Below, in pieces: positions 57,409 through 64,000 of a DNA stretch of 64,000 nucleotides (position 1 is the first letter of the stretch; the number at the start of each line of letters is the position of its first letter). The stretch is taken from the NCBI GenBank assembly GCA_012064415.1, contig SSNU01000042.1, positions 715,822 to 779,821 on the forward strand. The letters are read 5' to 3'. The notes under the pieces are model-generated. The model worked only from the letters and a program-made list of their open reading frames with translations. It ran no database searches and was not told where the DNA came from. A program made the translations under genes and the position numbers. The DNA is from Gyrodactylus bullatarudis (Eukaryota; Platyhelminthes; Monogenea; Gyrodactylidea; Gyrodactylidae).

Positions 57409-60271
57409 ATGAAGAATCAAATGAAAGGTTGTCGACTCCTTTGGAATTCACTAAGCGTCTCAAAACTGGAAGCCAGCACGAAATTAGTGCAAGATAAAAT
57501 CAAAAAATTCTATGACAAGTTAGCATCTCAAGAGAATATCGATAAGAATAATTTTGCAAAGGCCTTTGCTCTGATTCAGAGCGATCTAGACGTTCAGTAC
57601 AATCAAATAACTTTTCTGCAATACGTCTCGAACGATAAAGAAATTCGCGATGCCTCTTGTGCAGCAGATAAGGTCTTGGACAACTTTTTGATTGAACAAT
57701 CGTAAGTTTCATAAGACACCTGATCTTACTCTCCATTCAGGATGCGTGAAGATCTCTTTAATGCTTTCGTTCGTTGCCAAGAGGCTGATGATATTGGGGA
57801 CAAGGAATTGGGTCGTTACATTGAGAGAAAAGTAAAAGGAGGCCGACGCGATGGTCTCCACTTGGCCAAGGAGATTCGTGACAAAATCGAAGCTATCGAC
57901 AAGGAAATGAGTTGTATTGGCATCGATTACAACAAGGCTCTCAACGAAGAGAATACCATCCTCGAATTTAGCGAAGCTGAACTGGCTGGCTTGCCGAAAA
58001 ATGTCCTTGATGGCTTTAAAAGGTCGCCAGACGGAAAGTATCAAGTAACCCTCAAGTATCCTGATTACTTCCCATGCATGGAGTATTGCGAGATTCCAGG
58101 GACGAGAGAAAAGTTTGAAACCCAATTCTCCAGTCGCTGTATCAAGGAGAACGTACCGAGACTTGAGAGGCTCATCGAATTAAGGAACGAGAGAGCCAAG
58201 ATCCTCGGTTACAAGACACATGCAGACTTTGTCCTTGAAATGCGCATGGCAAAGAATGCTGGAAATGTCGATGAGTTCCTCACAAAATTGGGCAATGGCC
58301 TAAAGCCAATTCGTGAGAGACAATTGAGCCGTCTCCTTGAGATTAAAAGGGCTGAATGCGAGGAAAAGAAATTGCCCTTTGACAATGTAATCAATTACTA
58401 CGATTTTAGGCAAGTCTTCTTTCAACTTGATGGTCTCTGATTGATTTTCATGACTCTTCTTCTTTTTTGGCGTGTGAATTTTTATTTCTACAAAAAATCA
58501 ATTTTATCTTTTTTCTCTTTAGGTATTATACGAGAAAATCAGTCGAAATTGACTATAATGTGGACAAGGATGCGTTGAAAAAATACTTTCCCCTGGATGT
58601 AATCAAATCGGGCATTATGAAACTCTACCAGGACCTCTTGGGGCTGGAATTCAACAAACTTGACACTGACAACATTTGGCACCAAGAAGTTGATACCGTA
58701 GGTCTTTTCCTTTACCTCTAATATCAAGCTTGACCATTAGAGATGTAACGAATTTTGACCTAAATCAAAGTTTTTCCGTGGAATTTCCACATATAATTTT
58801 GATAAGAATAATGCGTGAGATCTAAAATAACTGAAAATTCGTTTGCAATCTCATGCATAGTCGTGCATTGCCCATTTTCTCTTTTAGGCATGGTGGAATA
58901 ACAAAATTTAACAGAAATGATTCTATTACTATTTTCATTGAAAAAAAACCCTTGAAGCTTTATCAGCAAAAAAGATATTCAAATTTTAGTGAAAACGTAG
59001 TAAAAATTCATTGAAAATCTAGCGGCAATTTTAAACTTGATTATTATCACAGACAAGCATTTTGATACTTGATCTTATACAAAATAATGTCAAGAACTCA
59101 TGTAAATTATCATTTGAGTAGGTTTTTAAAGTACAGGTTGATTAAAATAAGTTAAAAATCTCTATTGACTATTGCCTTTTTTTAGTATGAGGTCCTTGAC
59201 TTGAAGGATAAGGACAAGAAGCTCCTGGGCTATTTCTACATGGACCTCCATCCAAGAGAGGGCAAATACGGCCATGCAGCAGCCTTTCATATTCAGCCGA
59301 GTGCTCTTGCCTTTAGTCCGCAGAGAGGTCTTCTGGAAACCTGTGAACTGTCAATTGATGAGATAAACTCGAGCATCGAAAAGGCCGAGCGACAAATTTC
59401 AGTTGCTGCCCTTGTCGCCAACTTCTCCAAGACCCTGCTCACCCACGATGAAGTGGAGACCTTCTTTCATGAATTCGGCCATATAATGCATCAGATTTGT
59501 GGTCACACCCGGTATGCCATGTTTTCTGGGTCCAGTGTTGAACGAGACTTTGTCGAGTGTCCCAGTCAGATGCTCGAAAACTGGGTCTGGTGCCAAGAGG
59601 GCATTAATGGCCTCTTGGAGGGGTCCGTGGAAATGCCAAGCGAGATAATTGAGAAGTTGGTCAAGTCCAAGTATGCCAATGCTGGTATTTTGTATTCTAG
59701 ACAAGTTGTACTCGCCAAGTTAGATCAAATACTCCACACGTCACCCGAGAAAAAGGTATCTCATTCTGAATGAGTCATTCATTTATATCAGCATTATAAT
59801 AATACTACTCCAAAGTGTAGATATGTTAATCTTTTTTATTAAATTTTTATCATCATTGTTAGATTGATATTGAAAAGCTACTCGAGGATTTGTACATGGA
59901 ATATTTGGGTATGCCCAAGACACCTGGAACGAATATGGCCGCCTCCTTTGGCCACTTAGCCGGTGGCTATGATGCTCAATACTACGGATATTTGGTAAGC
60001 AAAATCAGATCTTATCTCTCAATGTATGTGCCTGACTCGGTTATTATTCCCTCTCATATAGTGGTCTGAGGTCTTTTCAGCTGACATGTTTGAGTCTAAA
60101 TTCAAGAATGCCCCCGATGGAGGAGTCCTATCGCCTACTGTCGGCTACGAGTACAGGACCAAAATCCTATTGCCCGGTGGCTCAATTGACGCCATTGAAA
60201 TGCTAAAAAATTTCCTAGGACGAGAGCCAGACCATGGACCTTTCTTCAGGAGTCTGGGACTCGAGCTTTAA
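57409..60271 (+). CDS. M3 zinc metallopeptidase (thimet oligopeptidase/neurolysin-like)
   Basis: Cuts short peptides in cytosol or mitochondria. Exons 57409-57701, 57741-58409, 58523-58697, 59186-59755, 59863-59994, 60062-60271; frames join to give 682 residues (human THOP1 689). The zinc site HEFGH is at about residue 474, followed by the glutamate ligand region [12 protein letters not shown], and by [20 protein letters not shown] and the C-terminal substrate-binding blocks of the family ([18 protein letters not shown]). All catalytic residues that I can check are present. The intron at 58410-58522 has a GC donor (AG/GCAAGT). The first intron is 39 nt. The basic N-terminus could be a weak mitochondrial presequence, so neurolysin or thimet type is undecided. 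It converges with PPAN. Confidence 0.95.
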
Positions 60272-60337
60272 ACCCTTATTATTATTTCATCAATACATAA
60301 GATGATTTTATGAAAGGAATATTTTTTATTTTTAAAC

Positions 60338-61696
60338 CTAGTCATCTGATTCTTGGTCACTTGCTTCTTCTTCTTCATCCCCTTCCGAGTTGTCAGCATC
60401 TGCTCCGTCGTCCTGCGAGTTACTCTCGTCTAGAGTCTCTCCGCCGAATGATACTCGTTTGAGTTTTTTGCCTCCATCAGAATTTGTGGCTAGCTTACGC
60501 TTCAAAAGATTCTTCTCTCGATTCTCCTCATCCTTGGCCTTGCGCTCTGCCTTTTTGGCCAATTTTTGGCGAAACTCTTCTTCCTGTTGGACTTTTTCCC
60601 TTTCAGTCTTTTTGTGATATGCATGGTAGAGGACGTTGCCACTATTAATGCCCTCTTCAATTTTGAGAAGTTGCAGGGTCAATCTGGGTCCCAACTCGAC
60701 CAGTTTCACAGCTGCCTTATTCCCCGTGATATGCTCGAGGCCTTGGGATTGGGCAAAGTCTGACTTTTGATCCTTATGGAGAGGTTCTGAGTCGAGCTCC
60801 ATCTCATTGACATCAGAGTCGAAATCCGAAAGGCCAGAATCTGACAACATTCCCTTGTTCAAGAGGTAATCTTCAAGACGTGAATATTTGCCGAGATTGG
60901 GGACGCCAGAGGGTTTGCCTTTGCCACTGGGACCGAGGCCGGGATTTTCAAGACCGATTACTTTTCTTGTGCTCTTTTTTAGTCGGGAACCGCCTAGACC
61001 TAGACGTCTCAAAGGCTTTGAAATGGACTTGTTCTCAGTCTTTATGTGATAATGACGAATGTTTATATAGTCAATATTGGTAATCGGATCATTCTCCCGA
61101 CTGATGAGTAAAACTCTCTTGACATTCTTCAACTTTAGCTTTTGGATATTCAACGAGGGTAGCATATTTTGGAACATGTCAACGACAAGTCGTAATTCGG
61201 GAGACTGACGATTGTTACTATCGCGCTCAGAGAAGCCGTGCATTGCCAATAACGGCGGACTGGAATATTGACCGATTGAGAAGGCCTTTTTGGTCAACTG
61301 TTGAATGTCACTCATGAAGGAATAGTCGACAACATTAAAGACAATTGTGGGACCATGTGGAGCCCTAACAAGGTGCATACCGATATTTGAATTGGCAACA
61401 CTGTCAGTTTCCTTTGTAGGCTTGTCATGGGTAAAGTATAACAAATGAGAAACATTGTAGAGACCAGCAACATTGATAAAATCCTTGATTACATTCTTTT
61501 TTGTTACTTTGAGATTGGTAGCTGTAAATGGCTCGTATATTTTACGCATTTCCATAGAAAGACGTTTAACGTAGGCACCGACTCCATGTCTAGAGAATAC
61601 AAAAGAGTGTGGAGCTTCATTAAGTTCCACAATCTGGTGGTGTTTGTTCACACGGCGTTGACGTCTGACATTTTTTCCCCTCCTCTTTTTAGACAT
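60338..61696 (-). CDS. PPAN: PPAN/SSF1 (Peter Pan) 60S ribosome biogenesis factor
   Basis: Nucleolar Brix-domain protein needed for large-subunit pre-rRNA processing. Single exon, 452 residues from the ATG at 61696; the frame is open further upstream but without an ATG. The basic N-terminus (MSKKRRGKNVRRQRR) leads into the Brix domain: APHSFVFSRHGVG, RKIYEPFTATNLKVTKKN, LVRAPHGPTIVFNVV, MFQNMLPSLN, RHYHIK, and the sigma70-like end VELGPRLTLQLLKIEEG. A long charged coiled coil and an acidic, Ser/Asp/Glu-rich tail follow, as in the family. Its stop lies 66 bp from that of the M3 peptidase, so the 3' UTRs probably overlap. Confidence 0.94.
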   Translation of the reverse strand: MSKKRRGKNVRRQRRVNKHHQIVELNEAPHSFVFSRHGVGAYVKRLSMEMRKIYEPFTATNLKVTKKNVIKDFINVAGLYNVSHLLYFTHDKPTKETDSVANSNIGMHLVRAPHGPTIVFNVVDYSFMSDIQQLTKKAFSIGQYSSPPLLAMHGFSERDSNNRQSPELRLVVDMFQNMLPSLNIQKLKLKNVKRVLLISRENDPITNIDYINIRHYHIKTENKSISKPLRRLGLGGSRLKKSTRKVIGLENPGLGPSGKGKPSGVPNLGKYSRLEDYLLNKGMLSDSGLSDFDSDVNEMELDSEPLHKDQKSDFAQSQGLEHITGNKAAVKLVELGPRLTLQLLKIEEGINSGNVLYHAYHKKTEREKVQQEEEFRQKLAKKAERKAKDEENREKNLLKRKLATNSDGGKKLKRVSFGGETLDESNSQDDGADADNSEGDEEEEASDQESDD

Positions 61697-62124
61697 GCGG
61701 CCAAATTTATCAAATTTTGTGATGGTTAAAACAACCCACCGAATATAAGCCAAAATGACAATTGAAGTTTAACTGCTACTAACTACGCACAATTTTAACT
61801 CAAATTAAGATTTACATAATGTAGCGTACATCATAGAAATTTGAGAAAATTTGAATAAAAATATTATTTTAGTCTAGCATTGCAAGGAAATAATACTAAA
61901 AGTTTAGTCTTATTCGTTTTCAGCAATTAAAAATGAAACAATTATTTTGAAAGATATATTTATTATTTGTTTGTCTTCGCTTGTAAATCGTATGGTTAAA
62001 AACACACGAAAGAAAATATTGAGTATTGATGACAGTCTTCGAATCCATATATATTGTGAACAGATTCTGCTTTGTAAAATTGAGTTGCAAAAAATCAAAT
62101 AAACGTTGGATCTTTCGAAAAAAT
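61697..62124. other. Spacer between PPAN and the right-edge gene
   Basis: 428 bp, AT-rich; contains the PPAN promoter side and the 3' end of the next minus-strand gene. No other feature seen. Confidence 0.4.
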
Positions 62125-64000
62125 TTATCGTGCAAACAAAGCTCGTTGTATTCGATGCTTGAAGCGACTTTGACTCTTCTCAATGATTGCGTCTATTTTG
62201 AAGCGTATGACTGATTTCTTCAAAATATCAAGAGCAAGACAAAAATCATACATGCTGAGTTTTGAATGAAACTGGGTAAAATTACACGCATCTGAGTACA
62301 TATCCCTATTCAATATGGCTATACGACCAAAATCACACTCATTGCACTGAATCTGAATCAATTTTGCTTCATAACGAGTCTCCACAACCTCCTCGTTAAC
62401 ATAGCCCTCTTCAACGTTCAATTTGATTATTTCATATTTGGATAAAATGCCAAAGTTTCCAAATTTCTGGAACACACATTTATGGCCTTGGGATTTGTTG
62501 TTGGGGACTGTTATGGAGACATTCTTATTATCTGGTGCAATATATTTTGAAATCTTCAACGGCTCACAATAACGGCTTGAACACTGCTTTGAAATGTCAA
62601 CCTTGCCTTGTTGAGCACGATACAGGAATATCGTCAAAATATTCGGTTCTGTGACTCGTATCATTAAGCCGTAATCTTCACTTTCCACAGAAATCCTCGT
62701 TTTAACAACAGTGGACGGCGTTTCTTCCAGGGTGAACGAGTCTAAAATGAGAGTTCTATCACATGGGATCAAACTTTTGGCCACGTTATCCGCTATCTTG
62801 GCACTCTTAATAGATTTGAACAGGGTTTTTTTGTCTTTAACAAATTCTGTCTTTTGTTCAAGGTCCACGATGCAATCACCAAAATCATCAAAGACAACAG
62901 TTTTGAGAATGTCCTTCTCTGTTCGAAGGCCTGTCTCTGTCTCCGAGACTAGGGTTTTGATCGCCTTTTCATTGTAAACTTTGATAACCTCATTGTCAAG
63001 CTCATAGCAGCCCTTTGTCTCCATCAGGCTGGACTCATCCTTCTTGCTAGGCTTTAGATTACTCACGGTCAACTTGTCACTTGTCTTACCTTCAGTCAAT
63101 CTGTTAACCTCATAGACGAGAAAACTTCCAGTTTCTTCATTATCGTACTCCCCATTGGAGAGAACATTGTCAATGGAATAATTAACCCGAACATAATAAT
63201 CGAGCCTTTCAAGGGGCTCGAAGTAGTCTTTATCTAAGAGAGCTTTCAAAGAATCTTTGTCTTGCGTTTTGAGGTCCAACTTTTCAAGGATTTTCTGACA
63301 AAACACGTCCATGTTCGGGCCAAAGATGGTCTCGGTAATCTTCACTTCACTTTCCTCTCCGAAAATAATACGCGGCTCAAAACGTTCGAGCGTCGTGTTT
63401 GTCAGAATATACGAGCCGTTAATGCCAAGCATTGTGAATAGCTTACTGTAGACAGTCTGTAATTTGGATTCATTCTTCTTTGATTTATCGGGTATCTTTG
63501 ATCTGTATCGGACAAAGCCGTTGGGATCTTCCCTAATGAGGAGTAAACTCTTGGCCATTTCAAATGTCGACTGTGGATTCTGGTATTCTTTGACATCAGC
63601 CATTTTCTGTGTAACAGGATCAATGCGTATTTTAACGGCAGTATGGCGATCACGGCACTTGTAACTCAATTTCTCGTCAGGGGGTTCCCCCGTGTCAGAC
63701 GTACCCTTGTCAATCATGGAGAATTTCTCAGCCAGCATTCTGACCACCTGATAGAGTTCATCAACTCTGATTAAAATCAACCGGACACAATCGGTATTGA
63801 CAGTCTCGCCAGTTTCCGGATCAAATTTGGATCCCTTTTCCGGGTAGAAACAGTACATGAGCCGAAGGACATTTGGACCATCCTTCTTTTCTTGTGAGGG
63901 TTCCTTTGCTTCTTTTTCCTTTGACTTGTCAGCCTTTACGTCGAAACGGACATAGCAGGGCTCCACAAACTCATCAGTTTTCAAGGATTCGTAGACTTTT
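62125..64000 (-). CDS. Unrecognised large protein, C-terminal part (cut by window edge)
   Basis: Uninterrupted frame of about 625 codons that runs off the right edge; codons before 63984 remain open (KVYES then LKTDE), so the start lies outside. I do not recognise the family. It is a charged, mixed alpha/beta-looking protein with no membrane segment. Cysteines cluster in the last third (QCSSRYCEP, GHKCVFQKFG, QCNECDFGR, SDACNFTQ), which could form disulfides if the protein is secreted. The C-terminus is basic (FKHRIQRALFAR). Codon use resembles neighbouring genes. It lies downstream of nothing on the same strand except PPAN, which reads the same way. Confidence 0.7.
   Translation of the reverse strand, partial: KVYESLKTDEFVEPCYVRFDVKADKSKEKEAKEPSQEKKDGPNVLRLMYCFYPEKGSKFDPETGETVNTDCVRLILIRVDELYQVVRMLAEKFSMIDKGTSDTGEPPDEKLSYKCRDRHTAVKIRIDPVTQKMADVKEYQNPQSTFEMAKSLLLIREDPNGFVRYRSKIPDKSKKNESKLQTVYSKLFTMLGINGSYILTNTTLERFEPRIIFGEESEVKITETIFGPNMDVFCQKILEKLDLKTQDKDSLKALLDKDYFEPLERLDYYVRVNYSIDNVLSNGEYDNEETGSFLVYEVNRLTEGKTSDKLTVSNLKPSKKDESSLMETKGCYELDNEVIKVYNEKAIKTLVSETETGLRTEKDILKTVVFDDFGDCIVDLEQKTEFVKDKKTLFKSIKSAKIADNVAKSLIPCDRTLILDSFTLEETPSTVVKTRISVESEDYGLMIRVTEPNILTIFLYRAQQGKVDISKQCSSRYCEPLKISKYIAPDNKNVSITVPNNKSQGHKCVFQKFGNFGILSKYEIIKLNVEEGYVNEEVVETRYEAKLIQIQCNECDFGRIAILNRDMYSDACNFTQFHSKLSMYDFCLALDILKKSVIRFKIDAIIEKSQSRFKHRIQRALFAR

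Noticed and set aside
1..64000. CRISPR arrays, bacterial operons, tRNA or rRNA genes
   Set aside because: No regularly spaced short repeats, no ribosome-binding-site-led operons, and no tRNA cloverleaf or rRNA sequence recognised; the window is animal nuclear DNA.

Overview
This is AT-rich nuclear DNA from an animal. Genes are split by GT-AG introns, several end in AATAAA signals, and the conserved genes are animal housekeeping or neural types (VPS18, RICTOR, RBM22, DNAJC17, RPAIN, a PPAN/SSF1-like Brix protein, an M3 peptidase, SLC7 and SLC22 transporters, two Cys-loop channels of the anion type). I cannot name the species; a protostome is my guess. The outstanding genome trait is very short introns: many spliced genes have introns of 26-41 nt, alongside a minority of several hundred nt or more.

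Layout, left to right. 0.6-5.1 kb: an SLC7 light-chain amino-acid transporter (minus), with a long hairpin and a foldback element in its introns. 5.3-9.9 kb: VPS18 (plus). 10.1-12.0 kb: RPAIN (minus) head-to-head with a MARVEL-domain membrane protein (plus). 12.0-17.4 kb: no gene seen, with a 3 x 48 bp tandem repeat and a small terminal-inverted-repeat element. 17.5-18.8 kb: a membrane protein tyrosine phosphatase-like gene with a damaged active site (minus). 19.3-23.1 kb: two tandem intronless SLC22 transporters (plus). 23.5-26.0 kb: RBM22 (minus) and DNAJC17 (plus), two spliceosome-associated factors divided by a 125 bp divergent promoter.

26.6-36.8 kb looks at first like a gene desert but is dense in splice-site pairs on the plus strand. 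Read in order, they assemble into three tandem genes made of about 65 exons, most only 9-42 nt. Nearly all are multiples of three and nearly all are joined at phase 2, with no stop in the frame or across the joints. This resembles the micro-exon genes of schistosomes and the bicycle genes of aphids in architecture, and is the main discovery candidate here.

36.9-43.1 kb: a GT31-like glycosyltransferase and RICTOR (both minus; all ten RICTOR introns are 27-63 nt). 43.1-50.6 kb: no confident gene, but a reverse-transcriptase relic and further copies of the foldback and inverted-repeat families. 50.6-56.7 kb: two convergent Cys-loop channel genes 3.7 kb apart. 57.4-61.7 kb: an M3 oligopeptidase (plus) ending 66 bp from a convergent PPAN gene (minus). 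62.1 kb to the edge: the C-terminal part of an unrecognised large protein (minus), cut by the window end.

Exon joins are my own readings of splice consensus, reading frame and family similarity; no transcript data were available.
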